From Cognatilysobacter xinjiangensis (GTDB lineage Bacteria; Pseudomonadota; Gammaproteobacteria; Xanthomonadales; Xanthomonadaceae), in assembly GCF_014651995.1 (NCBI RefSeq), contig NZ_BMXY01000005.1, forward strand, positions 103,783 to 167,782: 64,000 nucleotides of DNA, written 5' to 3'. The notes beneath the pieces were generated by a model. That model made no database searches, was not told the DNA's origin, and worked only from the letters and a program-made list of their open reading frames with translations. Positions 34,240 through 42,975 of this stretch are shown here, piece after piece; positions within the stretch are counted from its first letter, which is position 1; every line of letters starts with the position of its first letter. Position numbers and translations under genes: made by a program.

Positions 34240-35628
34240 ATGCGCCTGCTCGCTCCCCTCGCCGCCGCCCTGCTGCTCGCCCTGTCCCCCGTGCAGGCAC
34301 GCGACTGGACGGTGCCCGCCGATACCGGCGTGATCGGCGTCGAACGCGCACAGCTCGAACCCGGCTACTGGGTTTCGCGGCTGCCGCAGGCCGACCGCGT
34401 GGTCCTCGATGCCAATGCGATCGCCAAGCAGAACGCACGGGTCTACGCGCTCGACCGCAGCATGCACGACCTCGCCGCGCTGCCGGCCGCGTTGCCGCGC
34501 GCGACGGTCGCGCCCTGGGTGCAGAAGCTGTCCTCGCCGCCGAAGGCGTCGCTGTTCGATGCGCGGGGCCGCGCCATCGATGGCAAGGCGGTCGCCGCGA
34601 TCGTCGCCAATGCGGACGTCGCCGGCATCGCGGCGACGCGGACGACGCGCTACGGGCTCGTCGTGCACCGCGCGCCGCTGCGCGGATTCCCGACGCTGCA
34701 GCCGGCGTTCTCGTCGGCCGGCGACCGCGACATCGACCGCTTCCAGGAAAGCGCGCTGTTTCCCGGCGATCCGGTCGCGGTCGCGCACGAGAGCCGTGAC
34801 GGCAAGTGGTGGTTCGTGGTCAGCCCGCGCTATGCCGCCTGGGTCGAGAAGCGCCACGTCGCGCTGGGCGATCGCGACACGGTGCTCGGCCATGCGCGCA
34901 AGACGCCCTACCGCATCGTCACCGGCGGCGAGGTGCATACGGTGTTCACCCCCGAGGCGCCGGCGGTGTCGGAGTTGCAGCTCGACATGGGCGTGCGCGT
35001 GCCCGTGCTGGCCGACTGGCCGGTCGCGGACCCCGTCAACGGCCAGCACGGCTATACGTCGCACGTGATCGAACTGCCGGTGCGCAATGCCGACGGCTCG
35101 CTCGCGTTCTCGCCCGCGCTGCTGCCGCGCATCGAGCCGACGAGCGCTGACTACCTGCCGCTCACGCAGGCCAACATCATCCGCCAGGCCTTCCGCTTCC
35201 TCGGCGAGCGCTACGGATGGGGCCACGACTTCAACGGCCGCGACTGCAGCGGCTTCGTGTCCGAGGTCTACCGCAGCATGGGCGTGGAGCTGCCGCGCAA
35301 TACCAGCGACCAGGCCGTCAGCCCCGCCTTCAACCGCATCGCGCTCACCAAGAACGACAGTCGCGAGAAGCGCCTCGCGCTGGTGCGCGGGCTGCAGCCC
35401 GGCGATCTCATCTACATCCCCGGCCACGTGATGATGGCGATCGGCCAGGTCGACGGCGAACCCTACGTCATCCACGACACCACCGGCCTGAGCTGGCGCG
35501 ATGCCGATGGCACGGCACGCCGCGCGAAGACCAACGGCGTCACCGTGTCGCCGCTCACCCCGCTGATGTTCAACGGCAGCGAGAGCTTCGTCGACCGCAT
35601 CACCAACATCCAGCGCATCCGCCCCTGA
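34240..35628 (+). CDS. SH3-domain NlpC/P60 endopeptidase, YkfC-like (462 aa)
   Basis: A signal peptide covers about residues 1-21. Bacterial SH3-like regions fill the middle (HESRDGKWWFVVSPRYAAWV). The C40 peptidase domain shows the Cys in RYGWGHDFNGRDCSGFVSEV (about 332), His in YIPGHVMMAIG (about 396), and a following IHDTTG (polar third residue). The family cleaves the bond between D-Glu and the diamino acid in murein peptides. The next gene is an L-Ala-D/L-Glu epimerase, reproducing the YkfB-YkfC pair. The product therefore probably supplies L-Ala-D-Glu. Confidence 0.88.
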   Translation: MRLLAPLAAALLLALSPVQARDWTVPADTGVIGVERAQLEPGYWVSRLPQADRVVLDANAIAKQNARVYALDRSMHDLAALPAALPRATVAPWVQKLSSPPKASLFDARGRAIDGKAVAAIVANADVAGIAATRTTRYGLVVHRAPLRGFPTLQPAFSSAGDRDIDRFQESALFPGDPVAVAHESRDGKWWFVVSPRYAAWVEKRHVALGDRDTVLGHARKTPYRIVTGGEVHTVFTPEAPAVSELQLDMGVRVPVLADWPVADPVNGQHGYTSHVIELPVRNADGSLAFSPALLPRIEPTSADYLPLTQANIIRQAFRFLGERYGWGHDFNGRDCSGFVSEVYRSMGVELPRNTSDQAVSPAFNRIALTKNDSREKRLALVRGLQPGDLIYIPGHVMMAIGQVDGEPYVIHDTTGLSWRDADGTARRAKTNGVTVSPLTPLMFNGSESFVDRITNIQRIRP

Positions 35629-35660
35629 GCGGCGCGTCGTCCCCCTTTCCAAGCCATCGA

Positions 35661-36758
35661 ATGAAAATCACCGACATCCGCTTCGGCCTGCTGAAGATCC
35701 CGCTGAAAACGCCGTTCAAGACCGCGCTGCGCACGGTCGAGGCCGTCGAGGACATCGTCGTCGAGGTGCATACGGACACCGGCCACGTCGGCTACGGCGA
35801 GGCACCGGCCACCGCGGTGATCACCGGCGACACGCACGGCTCGATCCTCGAGGCCATCCGCCGCTTCATCGGGCCGCGGCTGATCGGGCAGGAGATCGCC
35901 AACCTCAACCGCATCACGCACCTGATCCAGACCGCGCTGGAGAAGAACACCAGCGCCAAGGCGGCGGTGGAGATCGCCGTCTACGACCTGTTCGGCCAGC
36001 TCTACGGCGCACCGCTCTACCGCATGCTCGGCGGCGGCGACCCGGTGATCACCACGGACATCACCATCAGCGTGGACTACATCGACAAGATGGTGGCCGA
36101 CTCGCTGAGCGCGGTGGACCGCGGCTTCGAGTCGCTGAAGATCAAGGTCGGCAAGGACATCGGCGTCGACATCGAGCGCGTGAAGGCGATCTATGCGGCG
36201 GTCGAGGACCGCGCGCTGCTGCGCCTCGACGCCAACCAGGGCTGGACCGCCAAGCAGGCGGTCTACGCGATCACCGCGCTGGAGGACGCCGGGGTGCGTC
36301 TGGAACTGGTCGAGCAGCCGGTCAAGGCACGCGACCTCGATGGCCTGAAGTACGTCACCGAACACGTGCACACGCCGATCATGGCCGACGAGAGCGTGTT
36401 CGGCCCGACCGAGGTCATCGACCTGATCCGCATGCGCGCGGCCGACATCATCAACATCAAGCTGATGAAGACCGGCGGGCTGTCGAACGCGATCCGCATC
36501 GCCGACATCGCCTCCCTCTACGGCATCGAATGCATGATCGGCTGCATGCTCGAATCGAGCATCAGCGTGGCGGCCGCGGTGCACCTCGCGGTGGCGAAGG
36601 CCGATGCGATCACCAAGGTCGACCTCGACGGGCCTTCGCTCTGCGCGTACAACCCGGTCGACGGCGGCGTGATCTTCAACGAGTCGGAGATCTCGGTGAC
36701 CGACGCCCCGGGCCTGGGCATCCGCAGCATCCAGGGGCTGCAGCCGATTCCGGCATGA
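35661..36758 (+). CDS. L-Ala-D/L-Glu epimerase, enolase superfamily (365 aa)
   Basis: The enzyme has the muconate-lactonising-type layout. Catalytic lysine region: FESLKIKVGKDIG (about 159). Metal ligands: LRLDANQGW (about 191), LVEQPV (about 216) and MADESVF (about 243). Second lysine: IINIKLMKTGGLSNAI (about 265). A C-terminal CMLESSISVAAAVHLA loop recognises the dipeptide. The length is normal for YkfB/YcjG-type enzymes. It converts L-Ala-D-Glu to L-Ala-L-Glu, allowing ordinary peptidases to finish the job. It lies between the endopeptidase and an RpiR-type regulator. Confidence 0.9.
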   Translation: MKITDIRFGLLKIPLKTPFKTALRTVEAVEDIVVEVHTDTGHVGYGEAPATAVITGDTHGSILEAIRRFIGPRLIGQEIANLNRITHLIQTALEKNTSAKAAVEIAVYDLFGQLYGAPLYRMLGGGDPVITTDITISVDYIDKMVADSLSAVDRGFESLKIKVGKDIGVDIERVKAIYAAVEDRALLRLDANQGWTAKQAVYAITALEDAGVRLELVEQPVKARDLDGLKYVTEHVHTPIMADESVFGPTEVIDLIRMRAADIINIKLMKTGGLSNAIRIADIASLYGIECMIGCMLESSISVAAAVHLAVAKADAITKVDLDGPSLCAYNPVDGGVIFNESEISVTDAPGLGIRSIQGLQPIPA

Positions 36759-36789
36759 TTCGGCCCCAGACCATCACCGGGCCCCGCGC

Positions 36790-37635
36790 ATGTCGCCGCT
36801 GCTGAGGATCCGCGCCGAACGCGATCGCATGTCCGCGATCGAGCGGCGCGTCGCCGATTTCCTGCTCGAGAACGCGCATCTGCTGCGCGACTACTCCTCG
36901 CAGCAGCTGGCGAGCGCGCTCGGCATCAGCCAATCCAGCGTGGTGAAGTTCAGCCAGAAGCTCGGCTACAAGGGCTATCCGGACCTCAAGTACTCGATCG
37001 TGCAGGCCGCCGCGCGGCCCGACGGCGAGGCCGCGGCGGACGTCGCGCCTACCGCCACGCATCCGCTCGGCGCGCTCGCCGACGCGCTATGGGAACTCAA
37101 GTCGCAGGCCGAGGCCGCCACGCGGCTGATCAATTCGCCCGAGCAGATCGATGCGATCGCGCGCGCGATCCGCCAGGCCGGCAAGGTCTACGTGATCGGC
37201 CTGGGCGAGGACGGCATTCCCGCGCGCGCGTTCGCGACGCGGCTGTCGATGCTCGGCGTGCTCACCGTGCACTACGTCGACGCGGCGCTGATGCAGGCCG
37301 GCGTGTGCAACGCGGTCGACGACGACGTGCTGTTCGTGTTCTCCGAGCACGGCCAGCAGCCCACGCTGTGCCAGATCGCGCGGCGCGTGCGCGAGCGCGG
37401 CGGCCATGTAGTCACGGTGACGCGGCACACGCCCAATCCGCTGCGCGCGCATGCGGCGCTTCCCCTGCTGATTTCGGCGCACGACGGGCGTCGCCACGTC
37501 GAGCCGCTGCTCTACCAGTCCGCCGTGCTGCACCTGCTCGACCTGATCTTCGTGCTGCTCTGCGAGACCAGCGACGGCCACCGCCGCACGCTCGACGAGA
37601 ACCTCGACCACATGCAGGATCTGCTCGACGGCTGA
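36790..37635 (+). CDS. MurR/RpiR family transcriptional regulator (281 aa)
   Basis: The N-terminal HTH_6 domain (residues about 1-77) includes the recognition region LASALGISQSSVVKFSQKLG. The C-terminal SIS domain starts near KVYVIGLGEDGIPARAFATR and has VFSEHGQQPTLCQIARRVRE for sugar-phosphate binding. MurR of E. coli senses MurNAc-6-phosphate; RpiR-type proteins generally sense phosphorylated sugars. Here it is embedded among murein-peptide genes and is a likely local regulator. It starts 31 bases after the epimerase gene. Confidence 0.85.
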   Translation: MSPLLRIRAERDRMSAIERRVADFLLENAHLLRDYSSQQLASALGISQSSVVKFSQKLGYKGYPDLKYSIVQAAARPDGEAAADVAPTATHPLGALADALWELKSQAEAATRLINSPEQIDAIARAIRQAGKVYVIGLGEDGIPARAFATRLSMLGVLTVHYVDAALMQAGVCNAVDDDVLFVFSEHGQQPTLCQIARRVRERGGHVVTVTRHTPNPLRAHAALPLLISAHDGRRHVEPLLYQSAVLHLLDLIFVLLCETSDGHRRTLDENLDHMQDLLDG

Positions 37636-37653
37636 TCCTCCGGTATCGCATAC

Positions 37654-38451
37654 ATGCCCACCGCCCGCATCCAAGCTGTCCTTCTCCGCATCGCCGCGCT
37701 CGGCGCGCTCGCGCTGACGGCCTGCGCGACCACGCCATCGCCGGATGCCGCGCGGGCCTGGCAGGGCGCCGGGCAGATGGTCGTGGTGACGTCCGCCGGC
37801 TGGGACGCCACGCACGCACGCCTGCATCGCTTCGAGCGCGCACGCGGGGACGCCGCGTGGACCGAGGTCGGCGAGCCGGCGCCCGTGGTGCTCGGCCGCG
37901 CCGGCAGCGCGTGGGGCATCGGCCTGCATCCCGCGCAGCGCGGCGGCCCGCAGAAGCGCGAGGGCGACGGCCGCGCACCGGCCGGCATGTTCGAGATCGG
38001 CACCGCATTCGGCTATGCCGATCGCATCGAAGCGTTGCTGCCGTATCGCGGCATGACCGCCAGCGATTACTGCATCGACGTGCCGTCGTCGCCGCTCTAC
38101 AACCGCATCGTCAGTTCGCGCGAGGTCGGCGAGGACGGGATCGCCGGCTCGACCGAGCCGATGCGCCGCGACATCCATGCCGACGGCGACACGCGCTACC
38201 GGCTGGGCTTCGTCATCGAGCACAACGCCGAGGGGCGGCGCCAGGCCGGCAGTTGCATCTTCGCGCACCTGTGGAAGACGCCCGACACGCCGACCGCCGG
38301 CTGCACGGCCATGGCCGAGCCGGTCATGCAGCACCTGCTGCGCTGGCTGGATCCGCAGCATCACCCGGTGTTCGTGCTGTTGCCGGAAGCGGACTACCGG
38401 CGCCTGCGCCAGGCATGGCAGCTACCGGTGCTGCCGCCCGACGCCGACTGA
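37654..38451 (+). CDS. L,D-transpeptidase-fold (YkuD-like) lipoprotein (265 aa)
   Basis: The signal sequence ends LALTACATTPS, a lipobox. The YkuD-type active site is seen as SCIFAHLWKTPDTPTAGCTA (about 206-225), with catalytic His and Cys in H...GC. The preceding segment (RAPAGMFEIGTAFGYADRI) matches the fold's conserved G-F-x-I-G region. It could crosslink murein, attach lipoproteins or act as a carboxypeptidase. It lies 18 bases past the RpiR gene in the forward set. Confidence 0.8.
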   Translation: MPTARIQAVLLRIAALGALALTACATTPSPDAARAWQGAGQMVVVTSAGWDATHARLHRFERARGDAAWTEVGEPAPVVLGRAGSAWGIGLHPAQRGGPQKREGDGRAPAGMFEIGTAFGYADRIEALLPYRGMTASDYCIDVPSSPLYNRIVSSREVGEDGIAGSTEPMRRDIHADGDTRYRLGFVIEHNAEGRRQAGSCIFAHLWKTPDTPTAGCTAMAEPVMQHLLRWLDPQHHPVFVLLPEADYRRLRQAWQLPVLPPDAD

Positions 38452-38492
38452 ACCTCGCGTTCCCGCCACCTCATCCCACTACAGGAACTCGC

Positions 38493-39767
38493 GTGTCGAC
38501 GACCGCCCGCGTACTGCTCGGACTTCTCCTCGGCGCTGTCATCGGCCTCGTGCTCGCGAACTGGGACGCGGCGGTCGCCACGCGCGTCGCCGACTCGGTG
38601 CAGCCCATCGGCCGGCTCTGGCTCAACGCGTTGCAGATGACGGTGGTGCCGCTGGTGGCGGCGCTGGTGATCCTCGGCGTCAACACCGCGCGCGATGCGG
38701 CGGCGTCCGGGCGCACCGCGCGCCGCGCGATCATCTGCTTCCTGGTGCTGCTCGCCTGCGGCGCGGCGCTCGCCGCCTTCGCGGCGCCACTGCTTCTCTC
38801 GCTGCTACCGCGTCCCGAAGGCCTCGCGGCGGCGCTGGCCGGCGGCAGCGGCGGCACCGCCGGGCTCGCGGTGCCCGCCTCGTTCGCCGAATGGTTCACG
38901 GGCATCATCCCCGCCAATGCACTGGCGGCCGCGGCGTCCAGCGCGATGCTACCGCTGGTGGTGTTCGCCCTGTTCTTCGGTTTCGCGCTCACGCGCATCG
39001 AGCCGGCACGCCACGCGCGCCTGCTGGAGCTCGTGCAGGCGGTCGCCGACGTGATGATCGTGATCGTGCGCTGGGTGCTGTGGGCCGCGCCGCTGGGCGT
39101 GTTCGCGCTGGTGCTGGCCGTCTGCGCCCGCGTGGGCGGCGGCATGCTCGGCGTGTTCGGCACCTACATCGGCCTGCAGGTGGCGCTGTACATCGCGATG
39201 ACGCTGCTGCTGTATCCGATCGCGGTGTTCGCCGGCCGCGAGCGCCTGCGCAGCTTCGCCAGCGCGATCCTGCCGGCGCAGACCATCGCGGCCAGCACGC
39301 AGTCCTCGCTCGCCTCGCTGCCGGCGATGCTGGAAAGCGCGGGGCGGCGCCTCGGCTATCCGCTGCCGGTGGTCTCGCTCGTGCTGCCGATGGCGGTCTC
39401 GCTGTTCCGCATCACCAGCCCGATGCAGTACGTCGGCGTCGCGGTATTCATCGCCTGGGCGCACGGCATCGACCTGAGCGCCGCCCAGCTCGTTGCCGGC
39501 GCCGCGCTCGCGGTGGTGATCAGCATGGGCTCGGTCGGCCTGCCCGGGCAGGTCAGCTTCATGGCGACCAATATGCCGGTCACGCAGGCGATGGGCCTGC
39601 CGGTCGAACCGCTCGGCGTGCTGCTCGCGCTCGACACGATTCCCGACGTGTTCGCGACCGTCGGCAACGTCACGGCCGACCTCACGGCGACCAGCATCGT
39701 CGCCGGCGGGCGACAGGCCGATCCGCGCGAGGCGGGCGGCGCTTCGGAGTCGCAGGACAGGGCCTAG
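38493..39767 (+). CDS. Dicarboxylate/amino acid:cation symporter (DAACS, 424 aa)
   Basis: The start is GTG 38493, with an AGGAA ribosome site. The family signatures are visible: QMTVVPLVAALVILGV in helix 2, the serine-rich re-entrant loop ILPAQTIAASTQSSLASLPA (about 258-277), and the second hairpin near SVGLPGQVSFMATNMPV. It imports acidic or neutral amino acids with Na+ or H+. In this locus it would take up glutamate or alanine made from wall peptides outside or in the periplasm. It is the last gene of the forward set. Confidence 0.88.
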   Translation: MSTTARVLLGLLLGAVIGLVLANWDAAVATRVADSVQPIGRLWLNALQMTVVPLVAALVILGVNTARDAAASGRTARRAIICFLVLLACGAALAAFAAPLLLSLLPRPEGLAAALAGGSGGTAGLAVPASFAEWFTGIIPANALAAAASSAMLPLVVFALFFGFALTRIEPARHARLLELVQAVADVMIVIVRWVLWAAPLGVFALVLAVCARVGGGMLGVFGTYIGLQVALYIAMTLLLYPIAVFAGRERLRSFASAILPAQTIAASTQSSLASLPAMLESAGRRLGYPLPVVSLVLPMAVSLFRITSPMQYVGVAVFIAWAHGIDLSAAQLVAGAALAVVISMGSVGLPGQVSFMATNMPVTQAMGLPVEPLGVLLALDTIPDVFATVGNVTADLTATSIVAGGRQADPREAGGASESQDRA

Positions 39768-39879
39768 CGTTCAGTCCGGTCGAACGCGCGCGGCGCCTGC
39801 CTGCGCCGCGCGGCAACCGTCGCGGCGATAGCCCGGCCACCGTCGCGACAGCACGGCCGGGCCGCCGCCGCCACGCGGC

Positions 39880-40278
39880 CTACATCTTCCAGCCCTGCGC
39901 CTTCAGCGCCGCATCTGCGCTTGCATCGTCGCGCAGATGCACCATGAGGGTGCCGTTGGTGGTCGTGCCATCGAGGCTCATGTACGTGAGGCCGCCGGTG
40001 TCCCGGAACTCGACCACCTGCATGCCGTCACGCACCATCGGCGTCAGCGTGATCTCGCGCACCGTCCCATCCGAGAGCGTCACCGTCTTGGTATAGCGAC
40101 CGGTGAACCTGTCGCCAAAGACGAAGTTCTGCTTCACCTCGTCGATGAACACGGTGAAGCTGCGCTTGGACAGATCCGGCGCCGGCTCGGCCGAGGCGAG
40201 GGCGGACGGAAGGTTCGCCGCGAGAAGGCCGCCGACGAAGGCGGCGACGGCAACCGCGAGAGTCTTGCTCGTGCTCAT
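39880..40278 (-). CDS. Exported hypothetical protein (132 aa)
   Basis: A signal peptide (about 1-30, AVAVAAFVGGLLAANLPSAL) precedes a small beta-rich domain containing RSFTVFIDEVKQNFVFGDRF and TKTVTLSDGTVREITLTP. It ends GWKM. It probably acts in the periplasm or outside. The upstream sequence has AGGAGAGTAGGT as ribosome site. It is not recognised as a named family and is not in an operon. Confidence 0.6.
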   Translation of the reverse strand: MSTSKTLAVAVAAFVGGLLAANLPSALASAEPAPDLSKRSFTVFIDEVKQNFVFGDRFTGRYTKTVTLSDGTVREITLTPMVRDGMQVVEFRDTGGLTYMSLDGTTTNGTLMVHLRDDASADAALKAQGWKM

Positions 40279-40431
40279 ACCTACTCTCCTTGCAGGAACA
40301 TCGATTAGGCGCGAGGGGCGGCATTGCCCGGCGCATGGCGAGCTTAGCGTTGGGCAGCAGGCGCGGGCCGTCGGCCCGAAGGCTCGCGCTCCAGAATTTT
40401 TCCGTGACCCGGCGGGATGGCAGCGGGCTCG

Positions 40432-40827
40432 TCAGACGCCGACGGGCCGGTGCTCCGTGCCGGCGCCCGGCGTAAGGAACAGCAGCGTGGTGGTGACGGC
40501 CGTGCGGGCGGTATGCCAGGTACCGCACGGAACCACCACGTAGTCGCCGGGCGAGGCGAGCCCGACGGACGTCTCACCGCCCTCGGCCTCGAGCACGAGC
40601 GTGACCGATCCCGACAGCAGCATCACCAGCTCGTCGCCGGACGGATGACGCTCCCACGTGCTCCAGGACCCGTCGAAGGTGAAGGCCGACATCAGCCGGC
40701 CTTCCTCCAACTGCGGCAGCCTGCCCTCCGCGAGATCGCGCCAGAACGCCTCGCCAACGGGTACCGCACCGATGCCGCCGCCGTCGCGGATGTGCAGATA
40801 GGTATCGAGGATCCGTGTCGTCGCCAC
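40432..40827 (-). CDS. Cupin-domain protein (131 aa)
   Basis: This is a single small cupin barrel. Motif 1 is WERHPSGDELVMLLSGSVTL (about 58-77); motif 2 is GDYVVVPCGTWHTAR (about 93-107). The metal ligands would be His, Glu and His; the first motif has only one His, so metal binding is uncertain. Upstream of the gene there are no partners. The function could be isomerase, oxygenase or ligand binding. Confidence 0.7.
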   Translation of the reverse strand: MATTRILDTYLHIRDGGGIGAVPVGEAFWRDLAEGRLPQLEEGRLMSAFTFDGSWSTWERHPSGDELVMLLSGSVTLVLEAEGGETSVGLASPGDYVVVPCGTWHTARTAVTTTLLFLTPGAGTEHRPVGV

Positions 40828-41195
40828 GATCAGAACTCCTGTAGACCGCGCGGCGTGATCGATACGCGCCGGGTCGTCCCACTCTCGCGGAGTGGACGCC
40901 GGGCTTCAACGCCGCTCGTCCGCTCGTCCGGCGGAATACGATGCCGCGCAGCGCGTCGTGGCAGCGATGGTCGATGGTCGATGGTCGATGGTCGATGGTC
41001 GAAACAGCGTGCTTCGGTCACGCCGAGAGGCCTAGGCCAGTAGGAGAACTCGCTTGAACGTCATGTACGCTCCCCGAGGAATCGATCCTGAGCCCCACAT
41101 TACCAAGGGCCGCTTTTCCAGAGCCGAGAAAAGCGAAGCGAGCGTCGGCGAGAAGCATAAGAAGCGACGTCCCGGACATCCATGTTCCCTTCTCG
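40828..41195. other. Noncoding gap at the left boundary of the cassette array
   Basis: No protein-like frame is convincing. It contains the heptamer tandem repeat at 40966-41000 and sequence next to the last cassette site. A short minus-strand frame starting at 41182 resembles a cassette 5' end but is truncated. Confidence 0.4.
40966..41000. repeat. Five tandem copies of GATGGTC
   Basis: The heptamer repeats exactly five times without interruption, next to the array edge. This class of simple repeat varies in number by slippage. It is not inside a convincing gene. Confidence 0.85.
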
Positions 41196-41254
41196 GGCTC
41201 TCGAGTTGAGCCGCGCCGCGAAGCAGCGTCGGCCTGGAGGAGTTGTTGGGCGCC
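41196..41254 (-). repeat. attC site, degenerate, left end of array
   Basis: The central palindrome (TTGAGCCGCGCCGCGAAGCA and complement) and the inner core GTTGGGC at 41248-41254 match Xanthomonas-type attC. The outer TAACACC core is replaced by other sequence. This looks like a decayed terminal site. Confidence 0.65.
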
Positions 41255-41270
41255 ACTCCGGACGCCCGAC

Positions 41271-42044
41271 CTAAAGCAAGCCAGCAATCAGGCCTACTCC
41301 GACGACGAGCAGCGCTGCCGACACGATGCGCTGAACGGTCAGCATGGTGATCTTGCTGAGGTACCGATTGCCAAGTACTGCCCCAAGCAGTGCAGCCGCA
41401 ACTGCGGCGCCGAGCAATGAGTAGTTGAAGCGTAGGCTCTCGCGGACGATGGCGCCCGAGTACACGGTCAGGCGCGAGATATCGACAAGTGCGGCGATAA
41501 CTACACTGGTGCCGATGAAGGCTTCCTTGGAGAGCCCCGCACGGACGAGGAAGGCAGAGCGAAGTGCACCCTGTGTACCGGATAGTCCGCCGAAGAAGCC
41601 GCTCAGGAGACCTCCGACCGGCAGCAGGCGTGGGCTGAACGACAGTTGCCGGAACTTGGCCGAGAGCTCCAGCGACGCGAACACCAGCAGTGCGGAGCCC
41701 ACCGCCAGCTTGACAGGCGTGACGCGAAGCACAGTGCCGAACGCGGAAGAAGTAAGTAACGGCGCCGCATCGGAGAGGCGAGCGAGCAGCCAGCCTCCTG
41801 CAAGTGCGGCTCCCATCGCGGGCACCCCGAAGCGAAGCACCACCGGCCATGCTGCCCGACGGTCGATCAGCGCGAGCTTGAAAAGGCCATTCAGAAAATG
41901 GACGACGCCCGTAAGCGCAACGGCCAGCTCGACCGGAAAAAACAACGCGAATGCGGGCAACAGCAGGGTGCCCAGGCCAAAGCCAGAAAAGAACGTGAGC
42001 CCCGAAGCGAGGAACGCGACCGAGCAGATGACGAGGTAGCTCAT
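41271..42044 (-). CDS. Sulfite exporter TauE/SafE family membrane protein (257 aa)
   Basis: About eight transmembrane helices are visible (MSYLVICSVAFLASGLTFFS at the start; VVGVGLIAGLL at the end). Glycine-rich signatures FSGFGLGTLLLPAFALFFP and GGLLSGFFGGLSGTQGALRS (about 128-147) are the two TSUP repeats. The family exports or imports sulfonates, sulfite or related anions. At 257 residues it is the largest single cassette gene I see and the leftmost. It ends just before the degenerate attC. Confidence 0.82.
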   Translation of the reverse strand: MSYLVICSVAFLASGLTFFSGFGLGTLLLPAFALFFPVELAVALTGVVHFLNGLFKLALIDRRAAWPVVLRFGVPAMGAALAGGWLLARLSDAAPLLTSSAFGTVLRVTPVKLAVGSALLVFASLELSAKFRQLSFSPRLLPVGGLLSGFFGGLSGTQGALRSAFLVRAGLSKEAFIGTSVVIAALVDISRLTVYSGAIVRESLRFNYSLLGAAVAAALLGAVLGNRYLSKITMLTVQRIVSAALLVVGVGLIAGLL

Positions 42045-42072
42045 AGTCCGCGTGCGGTCATCCTGCTGTGGG

Positions 42073-42131
42073 GCCTGACACCTGAGCTAAACCGCGCCGC
42101 GAAGCGGCGTCGCTCCGACGAATCGTTAGCC
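42073..42131 (-). repeat. Full-length attC site
   Basis: CCTGACACC begins the outer core, the imperfect palindrome AACCGCGCCGCGAAGCGGCG lies inside, and GTTAGCC ends it. The outer core carries a T-to-C change (TGACACC), which may weaken recombination. Confidence 0.8.
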
Positions 42132-42509
42132 CTCAAGCTGGGCTGCCTTCGCGATGCCAAAGACGGCACGTAGCCGCTCTCCGAATGTCTCTTCCTTGAA
42201 ATCCTTGAACTCGCCGGCATCAAAGAACACGCCGTGACAGACGCCGCACGACTCGTAGGAGATATGAGGTTGGCCCGCGACGACCATGACGAACAGCGGC
42301 TGCTGATCCTTCGGGCATCGTCCCGAGCCGGCGCCCGGCGGCACTGTCGTCTTCGTCGAGTAGTCGATCTTCTCCGAGCCGCCGAGCCGCTTGAGCTCCT
42401 CGTGTTCGAATGCATCGAACCATTGTCCACCGCAGCCGGAGCAGCGCTCAATTTCAACGCCGTGATGGGTGAGGGGCTTCAGTTCGGAATCGCACTTCGG
42501 GCACTTCAT
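42126..42509 (-). CDS. Zinc-ribbon protein with zf-TFIIB motif (127 aa)
   Basis: Two cysteine pairs at the start, CPKCDSEL and CSGCGGQWFD (about 21-30), are the zf-TFIIB pattern. A second set follows: CPKD at about 64 and CGVCHGVFFDAGEF at about 88-101. So two zinc ribbons are likely. Proteins of this family are of unknown role. The gene is a complete cassette gene with its stop before the attC core. Confidence 0.72.
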   Translation of the reverse strand: MKCPKCDSELKPLTHHGVEIERCSGCGGQWFDAFEHEELKRLGGSEKIDYSTKTTVPPGAGSGRCPKDQQPLFVMVVAGQPHISYESCGVCHGVFFDAGEFKDFKEETFGERLRAVFGIAKAAQLEG

Positions 42510-42527
42510 TCGATTGTCTCCATGAGG

Positions 42528-42552
42528 GGAACACCTGAGTCAAGTTAGGGGG
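42528..42552 (-). repeat. Very short attC-like site
   Basis: AACACCTGAGTCAAGTTAGG joins two cores with hardly any central palindrome. It looks like a deletion derivative of a full-length site. Confidence 0.5.
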
Positions 42553-42898
42553 GGCCGACGCGATCTTCGGGTTGCGGATCCGAGACCATGACCGTTAACG
42601 AACCCACATTCGAGAGAAGGTAGGCGCGGTAAGTGAACTGCTTACCTTGGCAAGCTTCAATCTTCCAGTGTTCCACAATGCCGCCATCGCTCCTCTTTAG
42701 GATCTGGGCACCCAGCGACCGGACAAACGGACACGAAGGGTTCTGCGCGTTGTGCCAGCCAGCAATATCGCGTTCGACTTGAGCCGCCCCAGAACCGCAC
42801 GCCGACGTTCCGAATGCATTACATGGCTTGGTGCTGCCAGCGCAGCCCGGCAGGGAGGCGGCCACTAGGCACGCGGCGAGCACGCGTAGCGGAGTCAT
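42545..42898 (-). CDS. Cassette lipoprotein (117 aa)
   Basis: The signal sequence ends LVAASLPGCAG, a lipobox at Cys 19. The mature part contains four further cysteines, a segment CPFVRSLGAQIL, then VEHWKIEACQGKQFTYRAYL. It is probably a small envelope protein. No named family. The stop lies beside the short attC at 42528-42552. Confidence 0.65.
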   Translation of the reverse strand: MTPLRVLAACLVAASLPGCAGSTKPCNAFGTSACGSGAAQVERDIAGWHNAQNPSCPFVRSLGAQILKRSDGGIVEHWKIEACQGKQFTYRAYLLSNVGSLTVMVSDPQPEDRVGPP

Positions 42899-42906
42899 TT
42901 CAAACC

Positions 42907-42966
42907 CCTAACACCTGAGCTAGGCCACGCCGCGAAGCGGCGTCCGCTTGGACGAGTTATTGGGCC
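42907..42966 (-). repeat. Full-length attC site
   Basis: CCTAACACC, the palindrome GCCACGCCGCGAAGCGGCG and the inner core TATTGGGCC are in order. This is the Xanthomonas-type layout. Confidence 0.8.
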
Positions 42967-42975
42967 CCGTCCGCA

